DNA of 64,000 nt from Xanthomonas hortorum (GCF_024339125.1 NZ_CP101417.1:2739001-2803000); one strand, 5' to 3'. Numbered from the stretch's first letter, positions 53,779-63,900 are shown. Notes: a model not told the origin generated them from the sequence alone. Numbers and translations are program-made.

Positions 53779-54151
53779 GTTGCGCAAGCGCTGGTACGCG
53801 CGAGAATTGCGTCAGCTAGTTGGCAATTGATGGATCGAAAGACGGTGCATCGCCAGTAGACCGTGGGCTGCACGTCGTGCGATCGATGCATGCATCCTCG
53901 AATGAAAGGCTGCCGAGCGTGACGCTGGCTTCAGCCTGGTAGACGCAATACGACAGCGTTTGTATTGAGCCCCAGCACGACCGAGACAACGCGCTGTCCG
54001 CAGCACCGGATCTGAGTACCGATGGTCCGGATTCGGTCGGTGGTTGTCCGGTATCGTACGTTGCGCGTTTTGAACGCTTGGTGCGCTTTCTTTGCGAATC
54101 AAGTGGTTGCGACCTGAGCCAGGTTGGCACGCGTTCTGCTGCCACTAGCGC
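53779..54151 (+). promoter_or_regulatory. Intergenic region with sigma-54 promoter and symmetrical upstream site array
   Basis: No gene in 373 bp; a 96-codon minus-strand frame here has no family features. ACCGGA (54005-54010), TCCGGA (54026-54031) and TCCGGT (54047-54052) are spaced exactly 21 bp, and the set is palindromic about the central TCCGGA. Confidence 0.6.
54125..54140 (+). promoter_or_regulatory. Candidate sigma-54 promoter of the ABC-exporter operon
   Basis: TGGCACG-CGTT-CTGCT: the -24 part is perfect consensus, the -12 part has one mismatch (CTGCT for TTGCT). GG 54126-54127 and GC 54138-54139 are 10 bp apart. Start would be at about 54151, so the ATG at 54152 would be leaderless or the true start lies slightly later. 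Confidence 0.65.
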
Positions 54152-55402
54152 ATGGATATCGCCAAATCTCCCACGCGTTTTCGTTTGCGCCGTTTGCACG
54201 TGGCGCTGCTTGCCGGCACTGCCTGTGCGCTGATCGGCATCGTTGCAGTGCTTGGTCTGGGCCGTGCCAGTCCACGCGTGGAGCGGGCCACTTTGTGGAT
54301 CGGTACCGCCGAGCGTGGCGACATGCTGCGTGAGATCCGGGCCACCGGTGTGCTGGTGCCGCGCGACATGCGCTGGATTGCCGCAGGCGCACCGGCCACC
54401 TTGCAGCAAGTGGTGGTGCAGGCCGGCAGCCGCGTGCAGGCAGACACCGTGATCCTGCGCATGCTCAATCCGGAGCTGCTGGCCAATCAGGAAAAAGCGG
54501 CGGCAGCCTTGGCGGGTGCCGAGGCCGATGTGGCTGCGGCGCGCACCGCGCTAGCATCGCAACTGCTCGACCAGCAGGCACTGGAAGCACGCGCCACCTC
54601 GGACTGGCGTATCGCCGAAGTCAAGACCCAGGCCTACGAGCGCGGCCATACGGCGGGGGTGATCTCGGCAATCGAGCTGCGCGAGAGCCAGATCACCGAA
54701 GAACAACAGCATGGCCGCGCGGACATCGAGCACAAACGCGTGGCCGCATTCCGCCAGAACATGGCAGCGCAGCTGCGTGCCGCACAATCGCGCCGCGATG
54801 AAGTGGCCAGCAGTCTGGCGATCGCGCGTCAGCAGGTTGCCGCGCTGGAGGTGCGTGCCGGCATCGACGGCATCTTGCAGCAAGTCGATGTCGAACCTGG
54901 GCAGCAGGTCGAGGTCGGTACCAAGCTGGCGCGGGTGGCGCGGCCCGAGCAATTGCTTGCACGCCTGCAGGTACCTGAAGTGCTGGCCAAGGACCTGCTG
55001 CTGGAATTGCCGGTGAGTGTGGATACCCGCAACGGGGTGGTCACCGGAACGCTGCTGCGGATCGATCCTGCGGTGCGCAGCAGTAGCGTGAGTGTGGATG
55101 TCGGCTTTGCGCAGCCACTGCCGGCAGGTGCGCGACCGGACCTGTCGGTCGAGGGGCGTATTCGTCTAGGCACACTGCACGATGTCGTCAGCATCGCGCG
55201 GCCCGCGTTGGCAGCGCCCAATGCCGCCGCAGCGTTGTTCGTGATCCGCCCCGGCGAGGACATTGCCACGCGCGTGCCGGTGCGCTTCGGCGCCGCCGCC
55301 AGCGACCGCATCGAAGTGCGTGCCGGGCTGCAGCCGGGCGATCAACTCATCCTTTCCGATACCAGCCAGTGGGCGCAGTCCCCGCGGTTGCGTTTACGCT
55401 AG
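54152..55402 (+). CDS. HlyD-family periplasmic adaptor (efflux membrane fusion protein)
   Basis: 416 residues. One N-terminal membrane helix (LHVALLAGTACALIGIVAVLGLG), biotinyl-lipoyl halves around a coiled-coil (residue 100-235: QLLDQQALEARATSDWRIAEVK..., HAQQVAALEVRAGIDGILQQV), beta-barrel and membrane-proximal domain. Links inner-membrane export to an outer-membrane channel (TolC-like) not in this window. It precedes an ABC ATPase by 17 bp and fits MacA-like roles. The sigma-54 promoter ends just before its ATG. Confidence 0.9.
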   Translation: MDIAKSPTRFRLRRLHVALLAGTACALIGIVAVLGLGRASPRVERATLWIGTAERGDMLREIRATGVLVPRDMRWIAAGAPATLQQVVVQAGSRVQADTVILRMLNPELLANQEKAAAALAGAEADVAAARTALASQLLDQQALEARATSDWRIAEVKTQAYERGHTAGVISAIELRESQITEEQQHGRADIEHKRVAAFRQNMAAQLRAAQSRRDEVASSLAIARQQVAALEVRAGIDGILQQVDVEPGQQVEVGTKLARVARPEQLLARLQVPEVLAKDLLLELPVSVDTRNGVVTGTLLRIDPAVRSSSVSVDVGFAQPLPAGARPDLSVEGRIRLGTLHDVVSIARPALAAPNAAAALFVIRPGEDIATRVPVRFGAAASDRIEVRAGLQPGDQLILSDTSQWAQSPRLRLR

Positions 55403-55419
55403 TGCCCAAGGAGATTTTC

Positions 55420-56187
55420 ATGCATCACATCGACGCTGCCGCCTTACCGCTGATCCGGCTGCAAGGACTGAGCAAGGTATTTCATACAGACGAGGTGGAA
55501 ACCCACGCATTGGCCGAGATCGCCCTGGACATCTCGCGCGGCGACTTTGTCGCGATCACCGGGCCATCGGGCTGCGGCAAGTCCACGCTGCTGTCGATCC
55601 TGGGATTGCTGGATGCGCCCAGCAGCGGCGTGCATCTGCTCGATGGACGCAACGTCGCCGAGTTGAACGCGCGTGCGCGTGCCGGCGTGCGTAACGAGGC
55701 AATCGGCTTCATTTTCCAGGCCTTCAACCTGATTGCAGATCTCACTGTCGAAGAAAACGTCGCCCTGCCACTGACCTACCGCGATGGCATCAGCGCTGCG
55801 CAGATCCGCCAGCGTGTGCGCGAAGTATTGGAGCTGGTGGGCATGAACCACCGCCAGCGCCATTATCCCGGCCAATTGTCCGGAGGCCAGCAGCAGCGAG
55901 TGGCGGTGGCGCGCGCCTTGGTGGGCGATCCGTCCATTCTGCTGGCCGACGAGCCCACCGGCAATCTCGATACGCGCAACGGCGAGGCGGTGATGCAGTT
56001 GCTCGAACAATTGAATCAAAGCGGCACCACGCTCTGCATGGTGACGCACGATCCCGCGTTCGCCCGACGCGCGCAGCGCATCGTGCATATGCTCGACGGC
56101 CGCATCGTCGACGAAGACACCTTCGAACGCATGCGCCACAAGCAGGACACGCTGCTGCCGACGTTGGCAGCGGAGCTGTCGCCGTGA
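55420..56187 (+). CDS. ABC transporter ATP-binding protein (LolD/MacB-like)
   Basis: 255 residues from ATG 55420; AAGGAGA upstream. Walker [12 protein letters not shown] (about residue 49), Q-loop FIFQAFNLI, signature [15 protein letters not shown], Walker [14 protein letters not shown]-loop MVTHD. Energises export with the permease below. It overlaps the permease start (GTGATG). Confidence 0.95.
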   Translation: MHHIDAAALPLIRLQGLSKVFHTDEVETHALAEIALDISRGDFVAITGPSGCGKSTLLSILGLLDAPSSGVHLLDGRNVAELNARARAGVRNEAIGFIFQAFNLIADLTVEENVALPLTYRDGISAAQIRQRVREVLELVGMNHRQRHYPGQLSGGQQQRVAVARALVGDPSILLADEPTGNLDTRNGEAVMQLLEQLNQSGTTLCMVTHDPAFARRAQRIVHMLDGRIVDEDTFERMRHKQDTLLPTLAAELSP

Positions 56188-58628
56188 TGGCGCCGGCACT
56201 GCTGTGGCGCGAGGCCTGGCAATCCTGGCGCGGCCTGTTACGTCGGCCGGGCTATCTGCTGCTGGCCGGGCTGACGCTGGCACTGGGTGTGGCGACCACC
56301 ACCACCGTGTTCGCGTTGCTGGATCAGGCGCTGCTGGCGCCGTTGCCGTTTCCGCAGGCCGATCGGCTGGTGACCCTGGGCCGGCCCTCGGAGAGTGGTC
56401 GCAATGTCGCCGGTCCCGGTTACTACGCGCCGCTGCAAAAACTGCCCGGGCTATCGTCGACTGGCATGCTGCGCGGCTTCCCGCTGCCGATCAACATCGC
56501 CCGTGGCGACACCGCCGAAGTTGCGCGTTCGATCAGTGCCGACCGCGGCTTTTTGCAGACGCTCGGCGTGCCGATGGCATTGGGGCGCAACTTCGATGCA
56601 CAGGAAAATCGCCCCGGCGGCCCGCAGGCGGTGATTCTCAGCAATGCGTTCTGGCAACGGTATTTCGGTGGCGACGCGGCAGCCATTGGCAGCCTGCTGC
56701 AGGTGGAAGGACGCGCAGTGCCAGTGGTCGGGGTATTGCCGGCCCAGTTTCCCTGGGCCGATCCGTTCGATTTGATCCAGACCATGCAACCGGATCTGAC
56801 TACCACCAATCTGTCGACCAACGAGATCATCGTCGGACGCATGCAACCGGGCGTGCGGCTGGAACAGGTCTCGGCACAAACCGCAGCAGCCATCACTCGC
56901 TTGCTGCGTGCCAGCCCCAACATGAGCGAGCAGTGGTTGCAGCAACTGCAGCGCGAGCCGCCGAATGCTTTGCCGCTGAAAGACAGCCTGTACGCCTCCA
57001 ACAGCGGCAACACGCTGTGGTTGTTCTTTGCGGCGGCGACCTGCGTGTTGTTGATTGCCGCCGTCAATCTGACCAGCTTGATGTTGCTGCGCGCATTGGG
57101 GCGCAGCCACGACAGCGCGGTGCGCGCAGCACTTGGCGCACCGCTGGTACGGCTGAGTCTGCCGGCCTTGGCCGAGGGTCTGTTGATCGGTGTGATCGGC
57201 AGCATCGGGGGCGTGGTGCTGGCCTGGGTCGGCCTGCGCCTGCTGGCTAGTTGGGTGCCGGTGATGTGGTTGCGCGGAGACAGTGCGCAGCTCACCGGCG
57301 GCAGTGTGCTGTTTGCGCTACTGGCCGGCGCGGGCACTGCTGTGCTTGCGGCCGCGCTCGGGATCGCGCGCAGCCGCAGGCGCAATCTTGTGCTGGAACT
57401 AGTTGGCGGTGGCCGCGCCGGATGGAGTCTGCAAGCCGGGCGGCTCGGCCGTGCGTTGGTGGTGGTGCAGGTGGCGATGGCGGTCGTCCTGTTAGTGGGA
57501 GCGGCGTTGTTCGCGCGCTCGTTGCAGCAGTTGTCGCAGGTGCCGATGGGCTTCGAAAGTCGCGCAGCCACGATCTTTACGCTGGCACCGGTCAAGCAGC
57601 GCTATGCCACGGGGGACGACGCGGTGGAGCAGGCGCGCCGCATCGTCGAGCGTGTGCAACGGATGCCGGGGATCGCACTCGCCGGGGTATCGAGCAATCC
57701 CCCGACGACCACGCAGTTGAGCTGGAGCGTGTCGGTGGCGGACATGCCCTTGTTCAATGTGCAATACCGCCTGGTCACTGCCGGATTTCTGGAGGTGTTC
57801 CAGGTCCCGTTGCTTGCCGGACGTGCCATCGCTGCCGGCGACGTTGCCGGGTCTGAGAAGGTGTGTGTGGTCAGTGCGGCGTTTGCGCGCCGCTATCTGC
57901 AAGACGATGCGATCGGCAAGACCGTGATGCTGGAAGACGATGGCAACAACCAGCGCGTGGCCATGCGCGTGGTCGGCGTGGTCGGCGATGTGCGTCAGGA
58001 AGGGCCGGCCGCGCCGCCGCCACCCATCGTCTATCAACCGCTCGCGCAGATGAGCGAGCCGATGTATCAGATCCTGCGCAGCTTCGGTGCATTGACCTAT
58101 GCGGTGCGCACGCAGGCAGCGTCGCAGCGTGTGGACGAGCAGGCATTGCGTGCCGCCATCGCCGAGGTTGCCCCGCAACAGCCCATCGCCGACCTGCAGC
58201 CGATGCAGGCACTGGTGGCCTCGACCACCAGCCAGCAGAAACTCAACCTGCTGCTGGTCGGTCTGTTTGCCGGGCTGGCGCTGTTGCTGGCGGTGGTGGG
58301 GCTGTACGCCGTCATGGCGGTGGCGGTGGCTGCGCGCCAGCATGAATTTGGTGTGCGTGCAGCGTTGGGTGCGCCACCGGCGCGCTTGCTGCGGCAAGTG
58401 CTGCGTGAGGCGAGCCTGCAGCTGGGCGTGGGCCTGGCCATCGGCTTGGGCATCGCGATGGCGTTGTCGCGGCTGCTGCAGCGTTTTCTGTTCGAAGTGC
58501 GCGTGGCCGACCCGCTGGCGATCGGCGGCGTGCTGGTCACGCTGGCGGTGACCGGCCTGCTCGCGGCGCTGGTGCCGGCGTTGCGCGCGGCATGGGTCTC
58601 TCCCATGCAGGCACTGCGGCTGGAGTGA
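56187..58628 (+). CDS. ABC permease of the FtsX/MacB-like (ADOP) type
   Basis: 813 residues from ATG 56187 (GTG 56184 is an alternative) at a TGATG overlap. A first membrane helix (LLLAGLTLALGVATTTTVFALLD), a large periplasmic domain, two four-helix FtsX units, a second periplasmic domain and three more helices ending ALRAAWVSPMQALRLE, the ADOP end. Such permeases push peptides, antibiotics or lipids out with the ATPase and adaptor. Substrate unknown. Confidence 0.9.
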   Translation: MAPALLWREAWQSWRGLLRRPGYLLLAGLTLALGVATTTTVFALLDQALLAPLPFPQADRLVTLGRPSESGRNVAGPGYYAPLQKLPGLSSTGMLRGFPLPINIARGDTAEVARSISADRGFLQTLGVPMALGRNFDAQENRPGGPQAVILSNAFWQRYFGGDAAAIGSLLQVEGRAVPVVGVLPAQFPWADPFDLIQTMQPDLTTTNLSTNEIIVGRMQPGVRLEQVSAQTAAAITRLLRASPNMSEQWLQQLQREPPNALPLKDSLYASNSGNTLWLFFAAATCVLLIAAVNLTSLMLLRALGRSHDSAVRAALGAPLVRLSLPALAEGLLIGVIGSIGGVVLAWVGLRLLASWVPVMWLRGDSAQLTGGSVLFALLAGAGTAVLAAALGIARSRRRNLVLELVGGGRAGWSLQAGRLGRALVVVQVAMAVVLLVGAALFARSLQQLSQVPMGFESRAATIFTLAPVKQRYATGDDAVEQARRIVERVQRMPGIALAGVSSNPPTTTQLSWSVSVADMPLFNVQYRLVTAGFLEVFQVPLLAGRAIAAGDVAGSEKVCVVSAAFARRYLQDDAIGKTVMLEDDGNNQRVAMRVVGVVGDVRQEGPAAPPPPIVYQPLAQMSEPMYQILRSFGALTYAVRTQAASQRVDEQALRAAIAEVAPQQPIADLQPMQALVASTTSQQKLNLLLVGLFAGLALLLAVVGLYAVMAVAVAARQHEFGVRAALGAPPARLLRQVLREASLQLGVGLAIGLGIAMALSRLLQRFLFEVRVADPLAIGGVLVTLAVTGLLAALVPALRAAWVSPMQALRLE

Positions 58629-58782
58629 TGATGAGAGCCTGTAAGTGTGGCCGTGATGGTCATGTCGCACGCGATCGGAATCGCGTCGCCGCAGCTGCGT
58701 CCACCGCGTTGCAGCGGTCGATCCTTACTGTGCGCTGGCAGTGCTTATCCGCAGCGCAGGCAACCGCCGCTAGACTCTGCGC

Positions 58783-60180
58783 ATGAACGAGGCCACTCGA
58801 TCCCCCGCACCGCCGCGCATCCTGGTCGTCGACGACCAGCCGGATGTGCGCGAGGCCATGCGCCTGCTGCTCAAGAGTGCCGGCTATGGCATGGTCGGTG
58901 CCGAATCGCCCGAGATCGCGCTCGGCTGCCTGCGCGGCGATGCGTTTGCGGCGGTGCTGGTGGATATGAACTACACCCGCGACACCACGTCAGGCGAGGA
59001 GGGCCTGACCTTGATCGCGCATATCGCCGCGCAGTGGCCGGGCCTGCCGGTGATCGCAATGACCGCTTGGGCCAGCGTCGGGCTGGCGGTCACCGCCATG
59101 CAGCAGGGCGCGGTGGATTTTGTCGAAAAGCCCTGGCAAAACGCCCGCGTGTTGAGTGTGCTGGAGAGCCGCATCGCGCTGGACCGCAGCCGTCGCAGCG
59201 AGCGTCGGCTTAGCGACGCACAGGCGCTGCAACTGCAGGATGCGGCCGGCGGCTTCATCGCCGAGTCGGCGGTGATGCGGCGGTTGCTGGAAGACCTGAT
59301 GCGCATTGCCGACAGCGACGTCGGCGTATTGCTACTCGGTGAGAACGGCACCGGCAAGAGTCTGGTAGCGCAGTTGCTGCATCAATGGTCTGCACGACGC
59401 ACGCAGCCTTTGATCAAGGTCAATATCGGCGGCCTGGCCGCAACCTTGTTCGAGTCCGAGTTGTTCGGTCACGTGCGTGGCGCCTTCACCGATGCGCGCC
59501 AGGACCGCAGCGGGCGCTTCGAACTGGCCGATGGCGGCACCCTGTTTCTGGATGAAATCGGCAACTTGCCGCTGGAGCAACAGGCCAAGCTGTTGCGGGC
59601 AATCGAAGACGGTGAGTTCGAGCGTGTGGGTTCGTCGCGCACGCAGCGTGTGGATGTGCGTATCGTTGCCGCGACCAACGCCGATCTGGATGCCGAAGTC
59701 GCTGCAGGGCGGTTTCGTCAGGATCTGCTGTATCGCCTCAATACCTTCCAGCTGCGCGTGCCGCCGCTACGCGAGCGCCGCGACGATATTCTGCCGCTGG
59801 CCCGCCACTATCTCGCCGCTGCCTGCACCCGCTACCGACGCACGCTGCCCACGCTGGCACGCGATGCCGAACATGCACTGCTCGGATATCCGTGGCAGGG
59901 CAACGTGCGCGAACTGGCACATACGATGGAGCGTGCTGCCCTGCTGGTCGAGGGCGCGGTACTGGGCGCCGACGCGTTGCGCCTGCGCGCGCCATCGGCC
60001 AACGACGCTGCATTGCCCGAGCGCATGACCCTGGAGCAGGCCGAAGCGCTGCTGCTGCGCAAGGCGCTGGCCGAGCAACAGGGCAATCTGCAACGCACCG
60101 CCGACCAGCTCGGCATTACCCGGCAAAGTCTCTACCGGCGCCTGGGCAAGCATGGATTGCGCAGCGATGATGCCGACTGA
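58783..60180 (+). CDS. NtrC-family response regulator with GAFTDA variant loop
   Basis: 465 residues. Receiver: [12 protein letters not shown] with acceptor Asp61 (VLVDMNY), and the conserved Lys of VEKPW. AAA+ domain: Walker A GENGTGKS (186-193), Walker [12 protein letters not shown] (Asp257-Glu258). The loop that touches sigma-54, normally GAFTGA, reads GAFTDA (233-238). C-terminus: Fis-type [24 protein letters not shown]. It should activate sigma-54 promoters, probably 54125-54140 in its own operon. Stop overlaps the kinase start. Confidence 0.93.
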   Translation: MNEATRSPAPPRILVVDDQPDVREAMRLLLKSAGYGMVGAESPEIALGCLRGDAFAAVLVDMNYTRDTTSGEEGLTLIAHIAAQWPGLPVIAMTAWASVGLAVTAMQQGAVDFVEKPWQNARVLSVLESRIALDRSRRSERRLSDAQALQLQDAAGGFIAESAVMRRLLEDLMRIADSDVGVLLLGENGTGKSLVAQLLHQWSARRTQPLIKVNIGGLAATLFESELFGHVRGAFTDARQDRSGRFELADGGTLFLDEIGNLPLEQQAKLLRAIEDGEFERVGSSRTQRVDVRIVAATNADLDAEVAAGRFRQDLLYRLNTFQLRVPPLRERRDDILPLARHYLAAACTRYRRTLPTLARDAEHALLGYPWQGNVRELAHTMERAALLVEGAVLGADALRLRAPSANDAALPERMTLEQAEALLLRKALAEQQGNLQRTADQLGITRQSLYRRLGKHGLRSDDAD

Positions 60181-61483
60181 GCCGTCGCGCTGGCGGCAAC
60201 TGTGGCCGGCGCTTCCGGCCTTGCTTGCATTGACGGTGGTGCTGTTGGTTGGTACGCCAGCGCTGACCGAAGCGGCCATTCTGCTGGCTTGTGTCGTGCT
60301 GTTGACCGCAGCGATCATCCAGCTGCGTCAGCAACGCGAGGGGCACCGGCAGCGCACGCTCGGCGGCCTGCTGGATGCATTGCGCGAAGGCGACTACAGC
60401 GTGCGCGCAGTGTCAGTGCCGGGCGACGACGCCACGCTGTTCGCGCGCTTCAATGCGCTGGCGCAGCGGCTGCAGGACGAGCAACGCGACTCGCACGAGA
60501 GCCTGCAACTGCTGAGCAAGACCTTGGCCGCGCTGGACGGGGCGGTGTTCGCGTTCGAACAAGACTGGCGGCTGCGTCTGGTCAATCCTGCCGGCGAGCG
60601 GCTGCTGGCAAACACTGCAGCGTCTTTGCTGGGACGTCATGCCGATGCGCTCGGTCTTGCCGGATTGTTCGCAGTGCCCTCGGGCAGCATCCAGGCGCAG
60701 CGCTTTCCAGGGCAGCAAGGGCGTTGGCAGATCGGTCACGCCGCATTGCGCAGCCGCAGTCAGGCCGGGCATCTGCTGGTGTTGCAACCGATGGAGCGCG
60801 CCTTGCGCGACGAAGAGGCGCAGGCATTTCGGCGTTTGCTGCGCGTGTTGAGTCATGAGATCAACAACTCGCTGGCACCGATCGGCTCCATCGCCGACAC
60901 GCTGGCGCGCATGCTGCCGCCGCTACCGGCCGAACTCGATGGCGAACTCCACCGCGATCTGCATGGCGGCCTGGCGGTGATAGAACAACGCAGTGCCGCC
61001 TTGCAGCGCTTCCTGGGTGGATATGCCCGCCTGGCCCGGTTGCCGGCACCCTGTTGTGCACCGCTCGCATTGGCAGAAGTATGCGAGCGGGTACGGCGGC
61101 TGCTTGACGATGCACGCATCTACATCGACGTGGAGCACGCACTGCAGGTGCATGCCGATGCCGACCAACTCGAGCAGGTGTTGATCAATCTGTTGCGCAA
61201 CGCGATCGAAGCCGGTGGCGATGCCCCGGTGTGGCTACGCGCGCAGCGCGATGGCAACTGTGCGCGCATCGAGATCGCCGACGAAGGTATGGGGCTACCC
61301 ACCAGCGATAATCTGTTCGTGCCGTTTTTCACCACCAAGCCCGGTGGTTCCGGCATCGGGCTGGTGCTGTCGCGGCAGATTCTGGAAGCGCAGGGCGGTA
61401 GCCTGGTGCTGCGTGCGCGTAGCGACGCGCACGGCACAGTGGCCGAAATCCGTTTGCCGCTGCATGCTTTGCAGGATTCTTGA
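60167..61483 (+). CDS. NtrY-like sensor histidine kinase
   Basis: 438 residues from ATG 60167 (next to ATG 60170; ATG 60152 also possible), overlapping the regulator stop. Two membrane segments (LPALLALTVVLLVGTPALT and AAILLACVVLLTAAIIQL), a HAMP-like part, a PAS-like sensor domain, and HisKA with His230 in VLSHEINNSLAPI. HATPase_c: NLLRNAIEAGG (N-box), ADEGMGLP, PGGSGIGLVLSRQI. It phosphorylates the regulator above. Its stop overlaps the pbpC region (the pbpC ATG is 18 bp later). Confidence 0.93.
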   Translation: MMPTEPSRWRQLWPALPALLALTVVLLVGTPALTEAAILLACVVLLTAAIIQLRQQREGHRQRTLGGLLDALREGDYSVRAVSVPGDDATLFARFNALAQRLQDEQRDSHESLQLLSKTLAALDGAVFAFEQDWRLRLVNPAGERLLANTAASLLGRHADALGLAGLFAVPSGSIQAQRFPGQQGRWQIGHAALRSRSQAGHLLVLQPMERALRDEEAQAFRRLLRVLSHEINNSLAPIGSIADTLARMLPPLPAELDGELHRDLHGGLAVIEQRSAALQRFLGGYARLARLPAPCCAPLALAEVCERVRRLLDDARIYIDVEHALQVHADADQLEQVLINLLRNAIEAGGDAPVWLRAQRDGNCARIEIADEGMGLPTSDNLFVPFFTTKPGGSGIGLVLSRQILEAQGGSLVLRARSDAHGTVAEIRLPLHALQDS

Positions 61484-61500
61484 GGCGGCACCACAGGACG

Positions 61501-63900
61501 ATGAGCACAACGACACAGGGCGAGGCGACCAAGGACGACGCGCTCCGACCGCCCCCGCCGCGCCGCCGGTGGTGGTCGCTGTTGCGCTGGAGCACGGTGG
61601 CGGCACTGCTGGCAATCCTGCTGCTGGACCTGGCCTTCCCGCTGCCGCTACCCAGATCCCGCGACACCTCCACGCTGGTGGTCGCACGCGATGGCACCCC
61701 GCTGCGCGCATTCGCCGATCGCAATGGCGTATGGCGCTATCCGGCCACGCCGCAGAGCGTGTCGCCGCTGTATCTGCAGGCGCTGCTGAATTACGAAGAC
61801 CGCTGGTTCTGGCGCCACCCCGGCGTCAATCCGTGGGGGCTATTACGTGCTGGCGGGCAGTGGATCGGGCAGGGGCGCATTGTCTCCGGCGGTTCGACGC
61901 TGACCATGCAGGTGGCACGCATCCTGGATCCGCATACGCGCACGCCGTGGGGCAAGGCCAAGCAGTTGTTGCGCGCGCTGCAGCTGGAAGCGCACTTGAG
62001 CAAGCGCGAGATTCTCACGTTGTATCTGGAGCGCGCGCCCTACGGTGGCACCATTGAAGGTGTGGAAGCGGCCAGTTGGGCGTACCTGGGCAAACCGGCC
62101 AAGGCCTTGTCGCAGGCCGAGGCCGCATTGCTGGCGGTGCTGCCGCAATCGCCAAGCCGCCTGCGCCCGGATCGCCATCCGGAAGCTGCGCAACGCGCAC
62201 GCGACAAGGTGCTCGATCGCATGGTGGAACTGGGCGTGTGGTCGCGCGCGCAGGTGGACGATGCGCGGATCGAGCCGGTGGTCACGCGTTCGCTCAAACC
62301 GCCCTTGCATGCGGCCCTGCTGGCGCAGCGTCTGCACAGCGCGCAACCACGTGCAGCGCGCATCGTCACCACGCTGGATGTTGAACTGCAGCGCACGCTG
62401 GAAGAACGCGTCGCGACGTATTTTTCGCAACTGCCCGAGCGCACCTCTGCGGCGTTGTTGGTGGTGGACAACGCCACGATGGAGGCGCGTGCGTACGTAG
62501 GGTCGGCCAGCTTCGGCGATCGCAAGCGGCTGGGGCATGTGGACATGGTGCAGGCCTGGCGCTCCCCCGGTTCCACCCTCAAGCCATTTTTGTACGGCAT
62601 GGCGCTGGACGATGGGTTGATCCATTCGGAAAGCCTGCTGGTGGATGCGCCGCAGAGCTTTGGCAGTTATCGTCCCGGCAATTTCGATGCGGCCTTCAAT
62701 GGGCCGGTAAGCGCAGCGACGGCCTTGCGGCTGTCGTTGAACGTGCCGGCGGTGGATCTGCTCGATCGTATCGGCCCGGCGCGGTTTGCTGCGCGGCTGT
62801 CCAATGCCGGGATCGGTTTGCGGTTTGCACATGGCAGTACGCCGTCGCTTGCATTGATTCTGGGCGGCACCGGCGCGCAATTGCAGGAACTGGTGGGCGC
62901 ATTTGCTGCGCTCAATCGCGGCGGGATTGCCGGGCACGTGCGCTACACGCCAGAAGATGCGCGCATCGAGCGCCGGCTGATGTCGCCGGGTGCGGCCTGG
63001 ATCGTGCGCGAGATTTTGCAAAGCAATCCGCGCCCCGGGTATGGCAGCGGCACCTTCGACACCGCCGCGCGCCCGGGCGTGGCGTGGAAGACCGGCACCA
63101 GTTACGGCTACCGCGATGCGTGGGCGATCGGCGGTACGCGCCGTTACACGGTCGGGGTGTGGGTGGGGCGCCCGGATGGCACGCCGCTGCCGGGCCAGTA
63201 CGGTGCGGTCACCGCGTTGCCGCTGATGTTCGAAGTCATCGATGCGTTGCCGCGCAGTGCCGGCGATAGCGCGCCGGTGCCGATGCCGGCCAATGTGCAG
63301 GCCTTGGAGATCTGCTGGCCGCTCGGCGGTGCGGCCGATCACACACCACCGGCACAATGCGCGCGACGTGCCGAAGCGTACGCACTCGATGGCGCAGTAC
63401 CGCCCACCTTCGCCGAACGCGATGCGCGGTTATGGCAGAGCGGCCAGCTGCACTTCGATGTGGATGCGCGTAGCGGTCAGCGGCTGTCGCAAGAGTGCAG
63501 CCAGGCGCATCAGCGTGAGCCACGCACGTTGGCGCGTTGGCCGGCACTGGTCTCGCCCTGGCTTAGCGCAGGGGAACGCAGTGCCGCGCAGTTGCCGTCG
63601 CTCGCGCCGGACTGTCTGCCCGATGGGCGCATGACCGGTGGTGGCGTGTTGCGCATCGACGGCCTGAGCGATCGCGCCACGTTGGCACGCGCCAACGCCA
63701 CCGCGCGCCCGGTGCGCTTGCAACTACGCGCATTGGGCAGCGACGCGCGCATCGATTGGTTGCTGGACGGCCGCTGGATCGCACAGACCAATGGCCGGCA
63801 GGGATTTCAACGCGATTTTGAAGACGTCGGCACGCACACGCTCACTGCGATGGCCAGTGACGGTGCCTGGACGCAGTTGCGATTTCGGGTGTTGCGTTGA
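61501..63900 (+). CDS. pbpC: Penicillin-binding protein 1C
   Basis: 799 residues from ATG 61501 (a TTG-initiated frame from 61480 overlaps the kinase). Membrane anchor LLRWSTVAALLAILLLDLAF; glycosyltransferase-51 domain with NYEDRWFWRHPGVNP and GSTLTMQVARIL; transpeptidase domain with Ser358-Thr-Leu-Lys361 (PGSTLKP), SLN and Lys530-Thr-Gly (KTGTSYGYRDAW); C-terminal BiPBP_C domain to LRFRVL. It polymerises and crosslinks peptidoglycan. E. coli partner yfhM is in this window, 12.8 kb upstream. Follows a histidine kinase in the same run. Confidence 0.96.
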   Translation: MSTTTQGEATKDDALRPPPPRRRWWSLLRWSTVAALLAILLLDLAFPLPLPRSRDTSTLVVARDGTPLRAFADRNGVWRYPATPQSVSPLYLQALLNYEDRWFWRHPGVNPWGLLRAGGQWIGQGRIVSGGSTLTMQVARILDPHTRTPWGKAKQLLRALQLEAHLSKREILTLYLERAPYGGTIEGVEAASWAYLGKPAKALSQAEAALLAVLPQSPSRLRPDRHPEAAQRARDKVLDRMVELGVWSRAQVDDARIEPVVTRSLKPPLHAALLAQRLHSAQPRAARIVTTLDVELQRTLEERVATYFSQLPERTSAALLVVDNATMEARAYVGSASFGDRKRLGHVDMVQAWRSPGSTLKPFLYGMALDDGLIHSESLLVDAPQSFGSYRPGNFDAAFNGPVSAATALRLSLNVPAVDLLDRIGPARFAARLSNAGIGLRFAHGSTPSLALILGGTGAQLQELVGAFAALNRGGIAGHVRYTPEDARIERRLMSPGAAWIVREILQSNPRPGYGSGTFDTAARPGVAWKTGTSYGYRDAWAIGGTRRYTVGVWVGRPDGTPLPGQYGAVTALPLMFEVIDALPRSAGDSAPVPMPANVQALEICWPLGGAADHTPPAQCARRAEAYALDGAVPPTFAERDARLWQSGQLHFDVDARSGQRLSQECSQAHQREPRTLARWPALVSPWLSAGERSAAQLPSLAPDCLPDGRMTGGGVLRIDGLSDRATLARANATARPVRLQLRALGSDARIDWLLDGRWIAQTNGRQGFQRDFEDVGTHTLTAMASDGAWTQLRFRVLR

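Noticed and set aside
53812-54102. Minus-strand 96-codon frame upstream of the exporter operon
   Set aside because: Composition is basic and unstructured, no family features, and it crosses the candidate enhancer sites.
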